64,000 bases of DNA from Andalucia godoyi (GCA_009859145.1 VRVR01000014.1:61988-125987); one strand, 5' to 3'. Positions 47,102 through 56,947 are shown, numbered from the stretch's first letter. Made by a program: numbers and translations. The notes: generated by a model from the sequence alone, not told the origin.

Positions 47102-48928
47102 CTAGGAGGTGAGCATCTCCCGCGTCTTGGATTCCTCGTGGATGAACTCTGCAGCCATCTTCCCGACAAGGTAGCAAGCGGCTTGTGTGTTTCCCGATAC
47201 GACGTGCGGAAACACGGAAGCATCTGCAACGCGAACGTTTTTCACCCCTCGTACACGCAGGTGGGCGTCAACGGCACGGCCCAGAGAGCATGATCCGCTT
47301 GGGTGCCAGGATGACACGACCGTATCCTTGATGTAGGCCGACAGTGCCTTGTTTCCAGAACTCGACAGCCAGCTCCGAAGTGGAAACAAAACTTTCCCAC
47401 CAAACCCCGGCGATTCAACAATTCTCTGCGACAGCTTCAATGCTGCAGCGATGGTCTCGACATCGCGCTGGTCATCCATGTAGTTTGGATCAACAAGAGG
47501 ATACTCCCAGTGGTTTTTTGATTTCAGTCGAACGCTTCCGCGACTGTATGGCCTGCCTTGGATTGTGAAGATGATAGCAAGATGGGAAGTAAACCAAGAA
47601 ATGAACAGTGAAAAGAACCAGCAAAGCAGACGGGAAAAGAACAACAGGAAGTAGTGGAGCAGCAGGAACTGTTGGTCCGACAGCGCCGAGCGCAGAAACG
47701 GCAAGTTCGAAAGTCGGTCTGTGATGACGGATGGGATGGCATGACGGAAGGAAGCAGAGCCGTCCACGCAGACTATCTCGACAGATTCCGCCTTCTTACT
47801 GCTTGGAATATCAACAAACGAAAACGACACCGCATCCTGACCGTTTGTCAGGGGATTCTTTCGACCCGGAAGTTTCTCCTTGCTCCACGTGTAGAGCCCG
47901 CAAAGGACGTGGTCGTGCAGATTCTGTCCAACAAACTCGTTGCGAGCAACAAACGGAACGTTCTGCGATTGCAGTTCGTCCAAGGGCCCAATTCCGGACA
48001 GTAACAGGAGCTGCGGAGTAAAAATCGCTCCAGCAGCACAAATCACTTCTCCATTCTCAGCCAGCTGGATCCGCCTCGAAAGGCCTTGGATCCCGTGTTC
48101 TTTGGTTTGGGTTGAGCGGAACTGGCTGCAGAACTTACTCCACCACGAAGACTTCAATCGCTTCCTGTGCTCTGCTTCTGTGTCCATGACATGAACTGCA
48201 ACGGGTTTCAGTTCCGAGTTGAACTCAATCTTGACCGCTTTGCAGTTTGTCCAAACATGGATGTTCTTATCCGGGATCGCCGGCGAATCTTCGTCGTCTT
48301 TGCGATTGAACACTGCGCGACTTGCGCAATAATGGTCGAAGGCGTTCACCCGCGACGGCTGCTCTTCTCCAAACGAATAGATTGTGTGGCTTGATCCCCC
48401 GACGCACTCACTATTGTAGGAATCGACTTTGAAGAGTCGTTCTGGATCCGTCTCCGCTGCCGCTTTGACGTACTTGTCTGCAAGCCAGGATCTTCGCGAC
48501 CCTAAGGACGTAACAGACAATGCATGTTCCCCGAGATGCGGAAACTTGGATCGAATTGCATCAAACTTCCATTCAGGCGCATGGATTTCGTCCGCCCACA
48601 TATCATAGTCCTCTTTCAATCCGCAGACAAACATTCCTGCGTTCGTCGCTGTGCATCCCCCAAGAACGCGAGCCTGAGAAATCGCAATTCGGCGACCGTT
48701 CAGTCCTTTTTGTTTGGTCGTGATCACATCATAGTCAATAGAGCGGTTTCCAAAGAGCGCCGTCCATTTTTGTGGATAACACACGTTCTCGGCAGTCGGT
48801 GAATCCAGCTGCTGCACAGACGGCCCAGCTTCAAGAACTAGTGTTTTCTTTGTCGGAAATGAGTAGGACAGATGGCCTGCAGCTGCAGATCCACCAGCAC
48901 CAGACCCAATAACAATAAAGTCAAACAT
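47102..48928 (-). CDS. GMC-family FAD oxidoreductase with hydrophobic insert
   Basis: 608 residues. The FAD-binding start FIVIGSGAGGSAAAGHLS, the GMC signature ARVLGGCTATNAGMFVCG, the second signature GAIFTPQLLLLSGIGP, and the C-terminal SSWHPSGSCSLGRAVD and VADASVFPHVVSGN are all present. The catalytic His-Pro is seen in the WHPSGS segment and the Asn in SGNTQA. Members oxidise alcohols such as choline, glucose or long-chain alcohols; the substrate cannot be read from sequence. Around residues 425-460 a strongly hydrophobic stretch (FLLLHYFLLFFSRLLCWFF) interrupts the substrate domain and could anchor the enzyme in a membrane. Confidence 0.9.
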   Translation of the reverse strand: MFDFIVIGSGAGGSAAAGHLSYSFPTKKTLVLEAGPSVQQLDSPTAENVCYPQKWTALFGNRSIDYDVITTKQKGLNGRRIAISQARVLGGCTATNAGMFVCGLKEDYDMWADEIHAPEWKFDAIRSKFPHLGEHALSVTSLGSRRSWLADKYVKAAAETDPERLFKVDSYNSECVGGSSHTIYSFGEEQPSRVNAFDHYCASRAVFNRKDDEDSPAIPDKNIHVWTNCKAVKIEFNSELKPVAVHVMDTEAEHRKRLKSSWWSKFCSQFRSTQTKEHGIQGLSRRIQLAENGEVICAAGAIFTPQLLLLSGIGPLDELQSQNVPFVARNEFVGQNLHDHVLCGLYTWSKEKLPGRKNPLTNGQDAVSFSFVDIPSSKKAESVEIVCVDGSASFRHAIPSVITDRLSNLPFLRSALSDQQFLLLHYFLLFFSRLLCWFFSLFISWFTSHLAIIFTIQGRPYSRGSVRLKSKNHWEYPLVDPNYMDDQRDVETIAAALKLSQRIVESPGFGGKVLFPLRSWLSSSGNKALSAYIKDTVVSSWHPSGSCSLGRAVDAHLRVRGVKNVRVADASVFPHVVSGNTQAACYLVGKMAAEFIHEESKTREMLTS

Positions 48929-49272
48929 TTTTGTTTTTTAAATTAGTGGGATGGAATCGCTAGATATGGTGCGCAAAGTGTTTGGCAATAGAATAAGACG
49001 TGTTTATCGAATTCTGAGCCTTGCGTTGACGGACACACGCAAAACAGGGTCGGAGGAAGGGCCGCTCGCATACGACAGTTGTTTTTTTTCTTTCCGGTCG
49101 AATGCGCAACAAGCACCGAAACAGGAGTCCAGGCTGGAGTCTGTCGTACTGCATATCTCACGGATGGTTTAAAGGACGCTCCCGCTTATTCGACTGCCTT
49201 ATGCTTTCGTCTCGATGCGTTACTTTCACACTTTTTCTTCTTCTTATTATTATTTTATTTTGAATTACCTTT

Positions 49273-49303
<31 letters not shown>

Positions 49304-49387
49304 GTCTATCTGTCTATCTGTCTATCTGTCTATCTGTCTATCTGTCTATCTGTCTATCTACTGAAGCTTTCTTTGTTATATGTGAGA
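48929..49387. promoter_or_regulatory. Divergent upstream region of GMC and carboxylesterase genes
   Basis: 459 bp. CT, TCTA and TGTC tetranucleotide repeats fill 49272-49366, ending 21 bp before the esterase start codon. No core motif is recognised. Confidence 0.5.
49272..49366. repeat. CT / CTAT / CTGT tetranucleotide repeat
   Basis: Interrupted tract of (CT)n then TCTA units, then alternating TCTG and TCTA units, seen directly. Confidence 0.95.
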
Positions 49388-51163
49388 ATGACTGCCAAGT
49401 TTACCGTTTTCATGGTGGTTGTGCTGGCCGCAATGTGCTCGGCGTTTGCGGACCCGTCTCTGATTGTGCGGACCTCGTCGGGATTGTACGAAGGCATCAC
49501 GGCTCCGAACAATTCCCAGGTTTTCCGCTGGACTGGAATTCCTTTCGCTGCTCCCCCCATTGGTAACTTGCGCTGGAAGTCTCCGATGCCGTACAACGCC
49601 ACCGACTTCACTACCGTCCGATCTGCGAGTTCCTTTGGAGCATCCTGTCCGCAAGTCAACTACTACAATCCATCGGTGACTGCGTTCATGTCTGAAGACT
49701 GTCTTTCGTTGAACATCTGGTCTCCAGTCCATCCGTCGAATGTCAGTACCTCCGAACCTCTGCCGGTCATCTTCTGGATGTACGGAGGAGGTTTCTTTGA
49801 AGGTGGCACGGTCATTCCGGACTACGATGGCACAAACCTCGTGGCAATGCGCAAGTCTGTTGTGTTTGTGTCTGCAAACTATCGTCTTGGTGCGTACGGT
49901 TTTGCGTCGTCCACGAGTCTGGATGCCGAATCTGGACCCCGAAATGCTTCTGGATTGTACGGAATGGAGGACCAGCGGGCCGCCATGCAGTGGGTTCGCG
50001 ACAACATCCGCAAGTTCGGAGGAAACCCCAACAAGGTGACACTCATGGGAGAATCGGCAGGATCATTCTTTGTCTGCTTCCACCTTGCCTCTCCACTCAG
50101 CTCGGGCCTGTTTCATGCAGGAATTATGGAGTCCGGCAGCTGCGAACTCTTGGACGACTTCTTCAAAGTTCACAAGACCCTGAAGCAAGTGACTGACTTG
50201 TTTGCCTCGAAGACTCGCTGCGGATCACCGAGCAACCTTGCCTGCCTCCGTTCTCTTTCGATTTCAGAGATTGCAAACGCAACCATCGACATGAATGCGA
50301 ATGTCTTGCTTGGTGCCAATGCGTTTATTCCCGATCTCGATGGGTTCAATCTTCCGAAGTACTCGCAATTCGGCATCTCGTTCTCCAGTACATTCTCCTC
50401 GGGATCCTTCAATAAGGTTCCGCTTCTGATCGGATTTAACCAACATGAGCAGTCATTGTTTTTGCTGGGAGACTTCGTCGGCAACCCAGCGAATGTCACT
50501 ATCACTCAAGCCACTTATGATGCAATCGTCGCTTCCCAAGATGGAGGAGATCCACGTGTGAGGAATTACTACTCCGCCGAACGATTCGCAGCCTGGGATC
50601 CCCAACAACCCTTGCGCGGCGCGGTGGTTGCCTTGCTCACGCACAAGATCTTCGGCTGCCCGTCCCGCAGGCTGGCTACCGCGGTCTCGCAGAACGGGGT
50701 GCCAGTGTACATGTATCAGTTTAATCACGCGCCAGTGAATGGAATCTACGGAAACTACTCTTGGATGGGAGCGTACCACTATGCCGAAATTCCGTTTGTG
50801 TTTGGAAACCCGAATGATGAGTTTCATTACGTTCGGTCCTTTACTCCCTCCGAAGCTGTTTTATCCAAGCGTGCGATGGGCTACTGGCTCTCATTTGCAG
50901 AATCCGCAGGTAATCCGAATTACCTCACGACCGAAAGATCCATCAACGACCCTACTTTCGTGACCGCTTGGCCGCCCTACAATTCTGACACGGACCTGAC
51001 CCTGGAACTTGAGGCCCGCGATGCGCTTCGAGTGCGCCACAAATTGCTCGCAGAACCGTGCAGCATCTGGGACGATTTGCAGCCTGCAAGATCCAGTGCC
51101 TTCTCGGCAGCGGCCGTCTGTTCTTCTCTGTTCATCAGTGCGCTGTTGTCGCTGTTCTTGTAG
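49388..51163 (+). CDS. Secreted type-B carboxylesterase, probably GPI-anchored
   Basis: 591 residues from ATG 49388. A signal peptide (FTVFMVVVLAAMCSAFA) leads an alpha/beta-hydrolase of the cholinesterase/carboxylesterase family. The nucleophile is Ser223 in GESAGS. The oxyanion loop is MYGGGFFEGG. The acid is probably Glu in GFNQHEQSLF and the His is in GAYHYAEIPFVFG. SEDCLSLNIWSP is the second family signature. The C-terminus ends in a hydrophobic tail after small residues (SSAFSAAAVCSSLFISALLS), as in a GPI-attachment signal. It hydrolyses carboxylic esters; no choline-ester specificity can be claimed. Confidence 0.92.
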   Translation: MTAKFTVFMVVVLAAMCSAFADPSLIVRTSSGLYEGITAPNNSQVFRWTGIPFAAPPIGNLRWKSPMPYNATDFTTVRSASSFGASCPQVNYYNPSVTAFMSEDCLSLNIWSPVHPSNVSTSEPLPVIFWMYGGGFFEGGTVIPDYDGTNLVAMRKSVVFVSANYRLGAYGFASSTSLDAESGPRNASGLYGMEDQRAAMQWVRDNIRKFGGNPNKVTLMGESAGSFFVCFHLASPLSSGLFHAGIMESGSCELLDDFFKVHKTLKQVTDLFASKTRCGSPSNLACLRSLSISEIANATIDMNANVLLGANAFIPDLDGFNLPKYSQFGISFSSTFSSGSFNKVPLLIGFNQHEQSLFLLGDFVGNPANVTITQATYDAIVASQDGGDPRVRNYYSAERFAAWDPQQPLRGAVVALLTHKIFGCPSRRLATAVSQNGVPVYMYQFNHAPVNGIYGNYSWMGAYHYAEIPFVFGNPNDEFHYVRSFTPSEAVLSKRAMGYWLSFAESAGNPNYLTTERSINDPTFVTAWPPYNSDTDLTLELEARDALRVRHKLLAEPCSIWDDLQPARSSAFSAAAVCSSLFISALLSLFL

Positions 51164-51481
51164 CAACTTTCCATGGTGAATTACCGAAGGCACCTTCACT
51201 TCTCATTAAATTTAAAATAATAAAAAAGGTGGTCTCCCCACACACCCCTCGCAGGCAAACGTCTTCCTCCGCTCTATTCCTGTACACTGAATCCAGTTAG
51301 CATTGCTGTCGATCCTTACTAGTCATCGTCGTGCACATCTCACGACCCAAAGCGCAGGCCTTGCAGCCTTTCGAGAGAGTGGGTATTGAGTTTGGAAAGT
51401 TAAAACGTATTTCAATGAAAACGGGCGGTATGAATGTCAGTCTGTACAAAATAGAAACTATGAAAACCCGCAGCAGTGCGA
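51164..51481. other. Convergent intergenic, no feature seen
   Basis: 318 bp between two stop codons. A/T-rich near 51205-51230; nothing else stands out. Confidence 0.6.
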
Positions 51482-54466
51482 TCACCGCGATTGATCAAAC
51501 TGATCATCGTCGAGGAGCTGAGCAATGAGTTGCCGATTCTCGGCTTCATTTGTTTTGGGATGGAAGGTGCACTCCTCGAGTTCACGTCGCCGGAGCTCTT
51601 CCTTGATGCGTTCACGACGAACTTCCGAGTGATAGCCGCTATGCAGCTGGAACGGCTGAGGAATGGTGAACGGGTGGCCTGATGATCCACTGGTGACATT
51701 GACCATGAACGCCTTTTCTTCGCGTTCCTTAAGATCTTCAACTTTCTTCCGTGCATTTTCCTGGCGCTCAAGATATCGACCAAGTCCGCGGATTAAAATC
51801 GGTCCTTGCGCTTGTTTGGGCCCCGTTCCTTTGACTTCGGGTTTGAACGTACATTCTCGAAGCTGCTCATACTCTGCAGCCTTCCTCAATTCATCCAATC
51901 GGCGCTCTTTTTCCTTGCGCGCGACCTCGATCTGCTTCGTCAACATAGTCGGATCTGTCAAGTCAATTAGCCTGGAAGCATTCATCGACTGGTTCGACAG
52001 ATTGGTTCTAGAAGAAGGGGATGAAACCGACAGCGGGGACACAATCGAGCACCCAGAAACCGAGCGGTCCCCCGCCCCCGAAGAGCCAGATGCAGCAACA
52101 CGTGAAGGCTTGAAAGGACATTCGTTCTGCAATTGCTTCTCTGCCTCCTCGATTGCTTTCTGTTTCACTTTCTTGTTGCGCTCATTCGAGACCAGATCGT
52201 CAACAGTCGACGCTTTTGCAATTTGTTTGGAGACGTGGTTGATTTCGGGCTTGAAGGAGAACTGTGAGTAGTACTGCTCGTGCATTCTTGACCGCAGCTC
52301 CTCCGCGCGCTTCTTGTCCCGAAAAGCAAGTCGTTCGAACCTTTCTTCTTCGTTCTCATCATTGACCAACGACGCAATCTTCTCGGTGGCCTTTGGGAGT
52401 TGAGGATGGAAGCTGACGTTCGACGCATGTTCTCGTTCCGAGATTGCCACATCCAATTGTTGTCTGCGTTTTTGCTTTTGCATCCAGGCCATTTGCCGCT
52501 CCAAGAAATCACGATTGGCCCCAGAAAAGGTCTCTGATTGCTGGGCGATTCTCTGAGAATTCGAATCAATGGCGGGAGCAAATGTATACTTTTCTGCCAT
52601 TTCCTGGTGCATCTGGTCTGCCTTTGCCGCGCGTTGCTGTTCTCTAAACCTGGAATCGGAATGCAACCGTTCCGCAACGTCAATCGCAGATCGCCGTGCA
52701 GCAAGCATTTCAGAAGTCTCGTTGATCGCTGGTGCAAACGTTAAATCAGGATGCTGCAAAGACTGCTGCTTGGCTCTTGCAATCTGTTCGTGTTTTTTGC
52801 GCTGCAGATCCCCTACGCGTTCGTGTACTGGTTTATAGTCTTGCACCAGCCGATCCGACACCGAAGCTGCCTCAAGACGTGGCGTAAATGAAAACTCTTG
52901 CATTTGAGACTCCTCCTGATGCCGCTTTGCACGTTCTCGGTTGAGAACACGGTTGTCTGCATCGTGAAACAGACGTTCGTCCGCGGGAATATGCTCTCGC
53001 AACGCGTATTTTGAGATCGTCGCACTTGAAGGACGCTTTCGTTCCGACACAATCTCTGGTCGAAATGTGCAATGCTTCATTTCTTCCTTTTCGCGCAAGA
53101 GCTTCTCTTTCTGCCGACGGGCAATTTCCGCTTCACGAGACTTTGACAGGGCAGCAATTCGATCGTCCAAGCTTTGCTGCCGTTGCAAATTGGACGATAT
53201 CTGGTTAATCTGTGGTCTGAAGGTACAATGCCTCGCAAATTCGGCCTCAACTTCATTCACAACCTTTTCCTTTGCGTATCGGTTTCGCGGAGCTGACGTT
53301 GGTCGAAGCCGAGCATTCTCGCCCTTTGGCGAACCGCCGTCGTCGGTGCCATTTCGGCCTGGTGAATCATTGCGAACTAAGCGCCCAGAAGTCCGAGCAA
53401 GATCGCCTTCATTAAACGCAGCTGTCGACGGCTTTTCCTCCAATTGAAAATCGTCGCCGGCAACATGATCTGCATACTCAAAAATATCTCGGTCAGAGTC
53501 GTCGTCATCATCATCGGAACCATTTTCAGCCACCAATTCACTCTCCACGTCCGCATCTCTCTCGTCCTTTTTCCGCTGCTGCTGCGGCTGCTGCGATACA
53601 CGATTTGCAGCAGCCTTTTCCATTTGCGGCGATGAAACCAGCCGGTGTTCCTGAGGATTGTACTCGACTGGGGCCCCAGTTCCTTTTCCAGTTGGGGCAC
53701 TGTTCAACGTCGTTCGCAGTTCCTGTGCTCTCGGAGAGCCCCTTCTTCTTTCCCGCTCAACCATTAGCTCTTGGAGTTTCTGTTCTCTCTTCGCTTTCAA
53801 CTCAATGGCCTTCATGGCCGACTTTGAAGACGCATTGGACCGCAACGAGCCTGGGCTAGTGTCTCGCACCGCAGCCTGGCTTCGCGACGGAGAACCCCCT
53901 TCATTGTGTCTATTCAGCGCAGACACATTCAGCTTACTGTTGCTATCGATCAAAAGAAGCGTCTGGTCTCCGCCCTTTTGCACCACACGTCGCCTATCCT
54001 CCCGTTCCTTTTGCAGTCTGTCAAGAATCTCCTGCCGTTTTTCATTCGAAAGTTTCGAAGACTTTGAGACCGGCGCGGTACCAATCGAAACAGACGAAAC
54101 ATCCATTGAAATATTGCTGGTGTTGCTCAGCGACATGTTTGGAGACGAGAACTCTTCTATTTCATGATGTTGGTGCTGGTGAGGACCCTGAGTCGACTTT
54201 GGAGGAGATGCATAGTGTGCATCAGGAGACGAAGAAGGCGCGTCCCACTCTGAGGACAGTCCAGCTGCTGAAGAATGCTTCGACGCACGGGGAGCAGACA
54301 CAACAGCCGAATGCGGATGCGAGTTAGACGAAGAATGGCCTCGAGCAGGCTTATTGTTCCGGCTGCGGAATCGCGCAACTTGGTCTGGATTGTCCGCTAA
54401 CAGTTTTTCATACTGACGAATATCCTCTTCTACCTTTAAGAGAATCGAGTCTTCTTGCACAGACAT
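51482..54466 (-). CDS. Large protein with FxP repeats, probably ciliary or cytoskeletal
   Basis: 994 residues from the ATG at 54466. The N-terminal half is disordered (Ser/Gln/Asp-rich). From about residue 440 a unit recurs nine or more times at spacings of 35-70: a charged helix followed by C(T/S)F(R/K/T/A/H)P(Q/E/A)(I/L)N-like sequence. Examples are HCTFRPQIN, HCTFRPEIV, EFSFTPRLE, DLTFAPAIN, KYTFAPAID, NVSFHPQLP, QFSFKPEIN, ECTFKPEVK and ECTFHPKTN. Proteins with such spaced FxP units are common in flagellated protists and are often linked to basal body or axoneme, but I cannot name a family. It ends near the stop at 51482. Confidence 0.75.
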   Translation of the reverse strand: MSVQEDSILLKVEEDIRQYEKLLADNPDQVARFRSRNNKPARGHSSSNSHPHSAVVSAPRASKHSSAAGLSSEWDAPSSSPDAHYASPPKSTQGPHQHQHHEIEEFSSPNMSLSNTSNISMDVSSVSIGTAPVSKSSKLSNEKRQEILDRLQKEREDRRRVVQKGGDQTLLLIDSNSKLNVSALNRHNEGGSPSRSQAAVRDTSPGSLRSNASSKSAMKAIELKAKREQKLQELMVERERRRGSPRAQELRTTLNSAPTGKGTGAPVEYNPQEHRLVSSPQMEKAAANRVSQQPQQQRKKDERDADVESELVAENGSDDDDDDSDRDIFEYADHVAGDDFQLEEKPSTAAFNEGDLARTSGRLVRNDSPGRNGTDDGGSPKGENARLRPTSAPRNRYAKEKVVNEVEAEFARHCTFRPQINQISSNLQRQQSLDDRIAALSKSREAEIARRQKEKLLREKEEMKHCTFRPEIVSERKRPSSATISKYALREHIPADERLFHDADNRVLNRERAKRHQEESQMQEFSFTPRLEAASVSDRLVQDYKPVHERVGDLQRKKHEQIARAKQQSLQHPDLTFAPAINETSEMLAARRSAIDVAERLHSDSRFREQQRAAKADQMHQEMAEKYTFAPAIDSNSQRIAQQSETFSGANRDFLERQMAWMQKQKRRQQLDVAISEREHASNVSFHPQLPKATEKIASLVNDENEEERFERLAFRDKKRAEELRSRMHEQYYSQFSFKPEINHVSKQIAKASTVDDLVSNERNKKVKQKAIEEAEKQLQNECPFKPSRVAASGSSGAGDRSVSGCSIVSPLSVSSPSSRTNLSNQSMNASRLIDLTDPTMLTKQIEVARKEKERRLDELRKAAEYEQLRECTFKPEVKGTGPKQAQGPILIRGLGRYLERQENARKKVEDLKEREEKAFMVNVTSGSSGHPFTIPQPFQLHSGYHSEVRRERIKEELRRRELEECTFHPKTNEAENRQLIAQLLDDDQFDQSR

Positions 54467-55170
54467 TGTCAGATAACGAGAAGGGAAAATGGTGCAGCGA
54501 TAACAACAATGAGGGAGAGAGAGAGAGAGAGAAAAGAAATCGGTTAAAACGAAAAACAGCAACTAGAATCGAAAAAAAAACCCCCAAAAACCCCACAAAA
54601 CAACAGCAACAAAAAACCAAAAACACGATGATTTTCCTCTTCTCTTCTTCTTGTGACTGTGATATTTGGTGTCGGTTGCAAGAAGAAGCCCCTGGTTTGC
54701 AAAGGAATAGAGAAAACACGACAATATCGCAAATTCACAAAAATATTATTTTAAAAAATAAAAATATTCAGTATAAACAATGTAAAAAACGCAAGGTACT
54801 AAAAGATGGAAAAACGAAAGAACGGAAAATAGGAAACGCAAAAGGCGCCTCCGGGTCTCCTTCAGTCTCTTAAGAAAGGGCAATGGGCGGCGTTGCAGAA
54901 ACGAAAAAAACGACTCTCTGTGAAACGTTAGTGTATCTACAGCAGCTACAGCACCATGCTGTTTTTTTTACATTTATTTTGCATTTTGGATTTTTGAAGT
55001 ACATTTCGTAGCATGAATATGGTATTTACTGATTAAACAACGATTAGGATTGACTATTGGGGCAGAGATTGAAATTGGTGCAATCGCGAGTACTCGAAAG
55101 AAGCTTTGAAAGGAGTCGCAGCCTTGGCATTTTTTGAATTTTTTGAAATTTGGGGAAAAAAAAATTCTGG
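54467..55170. other. Intergenic, A/T-rich
   Basis: 704 bp. GA repeat at 54511-54532, A-rich runs up to 54880, then mixed sequence. If the small gene at 55171-55371 is spliced, its second exon would fall near 55060-55127. No RNA gene is recognised. Confidence 0.5.
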
Positions 55171-55371
55171 TTAATAATAATGCACCAACATGATTAAACC
55201 AATAGTAAAAAGACATACGGAATTAAGGTGGGATTGGGTCTGCAGGCACTCCGATAATTGTGAGTTGGCATTGGAGACGTCTTTGGAAATTCGATCGAGA
55301 ATTGCATTCATTCGTTTCAATGAATCATGAACAACTTCGGCTTCTCTCAACGTAATTTCCACGCTCTCCAT
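55171..55371 (-). CDS. Small coiled-coil protein, possibly spliced
   Basis: Starting at ATG 55371 the first 50 residues form one amphipathic coiled coil (AEVVHDSLKRMNAILDRIS). Unspliced, the frame ends in a hydrophobic tail (VCLFTIGLIMLVHYY) at 55171, which would make a 66-residue tail-anchored protein. However, GTATGT at the V-C codons is the donor used elsewhere in this window. Splicing to an acceptor such as CCAAG near 55127 would give a hydrophilic end instead. I recognise no family; KxDL/BLOC-type or SNARE-like helices are possible. Confidence 0.42.
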   Translation of the reverse strand: MESVEITLREAEVVHDSLKRMNAILDRISKDVSNANSQLSECLQTQSHLNSVCLFTIGLIMLVHYY

Positions 55372-55834
55372 TTCTCTCTCTTTCTCTCTTCCTTTCTTTT
55401 TGATCGTATTCTACGATGACAATAATGATAAACGAATGAATTAATCACTGCGGAGTGAATCTTGACTCGTAACTGACGATTTTTGGCGCCAGATTGTTTT
55501 TGTCATCCAACGAGCTGGCTCTCTTCTTGGAATCGTGGCTTTTCATCCGTCAGACCTCTTTTGCTGAGTTGATGCTGGGGACAACAATTTTATTTATTTA
55601 TTACGGCTGCTCTTGCGATTCACTTTCAGTCGGGTGTTTGAATGTGAATTAATAGGAAGAGATATAAGAAACGAGCAATAAAAGAGCATTTAAGAAAGAG
55701 AGAAGACTTTCTTCTCGACGATTGCAAACTATGATAAGAACATCCGAAACAGCAAAGCAAACCAAAAAATCAGAAGAAGAAGAAGAAGAAGAAGAAGAAG
55801 AAAAAAAAAAAAGAAAAAAAAACGAGAGAGAGAG
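55372..55834. promoter_or_regulatory. Divergent upstream region of small gene and RtcB
   Basis: 463 bp. A TTTTTGGCGCCA sequence (E2F-like palindrome) lies at 55480-55491. (AAG)n and A-runs at 55777-55827 precede the RtcB start, so here the leader is purine- rather than pyrimidine-rich. Confidence 0.4.
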
Positions 55835-56947
55835 ATGACGGACATAACGTTAATATCGTACGCAAATGTTGATCAAGGCACCATCAACCAAGTGAACCAG
55901 GTAAAGCGGTCTTTGGGAACGAATGCGGTAGCAGTGGCGGTGATGCCGGATGCGCACCAGGGCGACGAGATTCCGAACGGGGTGGTATTTGAAACACGAG
56001 TGCCCGTCCCCCGGCTTGTGGGAACTGATATCGGTTGCGGAGTGTCGCTGTTCGACGCTTCTTTCATGACAGAACAGGCGCTGGCGCAAGTCAAGGCAGA
56101 AGATGCACATGCGTTCACAAGCAGATTTCAGCAGGTACGAATTCCCGCGGATTTCAGCAAAGATCTGCCCTTTTCGGAAGAGCTCGGGAGTCTCGGTGGT
56201 GGAAATCACTTTGCAGAGATTGTGCGAGTGGAGTCGGTGGTGGACACAAAGCTGGCAGAACAAATCCATCCAGGGATGCTTCTGATGATGATCCACAGCG
56301 GCTCGAGAGGGTACGGCGCACATGCAAGCAAGGTGCCTCTCGCTCGGTACATGGAGAATCAGGACGCCGTCGTCGACTGGGCAAAATTAAATCGGCAGCT
56401 TGTTGCATATCGATTCAAGCACGCACTGACTGTGGAGCCGCTTCCACAGCCCCACACGCACGAGGTCCCTGAAATCCTGTTGAACGTATCGCACAACTGG
56501 GTCGAGCAGACGACGGCAAGCACCTTTGTTCACAGAAAAGGAGCCGTCTCCACGACCACTAGCAAGTGGGACTCTGCATGCTGGGTGCACAACGGCAAGA
56601 AGCTGATGGTCCTGCCGGGATCCCGTGGGTCTGCATCCTTTCTGCTAACCGCCGTCGACAATCCAGAAGTTCACAACGCTTGCTTGAACTCGATTGCTCA
56701 TGGAGCAGGGCGAAAACTGAAGAGATCGGACTGCAAAGCGCTCTTCACTGACTCCAAGTACAAGCAAAGCTCCATCGAGCTGGATGACGGAACCACCGCG
56801 ACGGTCTGCTGCGCCAATGAAAACCTGAAAGTGCAGGAGCATCCAGATGCATACAAGGATGTGACTGCCGTCGTCGAAGACTTGGTAACGTTTGGTTGTG
56901 TCAATGTAGCAGCGGTTCTCCGTCCTGTTTTTACCTACAAGGATTAG
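55835..56947 (+). CDS. rtcB: RtcB-family RNA ligase, short bacterial type
   Basis: 370 residues. All RtcB hallmarks are visible: MPDAHQG, GTDIGCG, LGGGNHFAEI, MIHSGSRGYG, NVSHNWVE, VHRKGAV, LPGSRGSASFL and SIAHGAGR. The last holds His289, which in RtcB carries the GMP intermediate. Metal ligands (Asp and His of MPDAH, Cys of DIGCG, His of GGNHF and HSGS) are kept. RtcB joins 2',3'-cyclic phosphate or 3'-phosphate RNA ends to 5'-OH ends. The eukaryotic and archaeal tRNA ligase is about 480-510 residues; this one has the length and shortened middle of the bacterial RtcB2-like group. Bacterial origin is likely. Purine-rich leader, no intron. Confidence 0.9.
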   Translation: MTDITLISYANVDQGTINQVNQVKRSLGTNAVAVAVMPDAHQGDEIPNGVVFETRVPVPRLVGTDIGCGVSLFDASFMTEQALAQVKAEDAHAFTSRFQQVRIPADFSKDLPFSEELGSLGGGNHFAEIVRVESVVDTKLAEQIHPGMLLMMIHSGSRGYGAHASKVPLARYMENQDAVVDWAKLNRQLVAYRFKHALTVEPLPQPHTHEVPEILLNVSHNWVEQTTASTFVHRKGAVSTTTSKWDSACWVHNGKKLMVLPGSRGSASFLLTAVDNPEVHNACLNSIAHGAGRKLKRSDCKALFTDSKYKQSSIELDDGTTATVCCANENLKVQEHPDAYKDVTAVVEDLVTFGCVNVAAVLRPVFTYKD

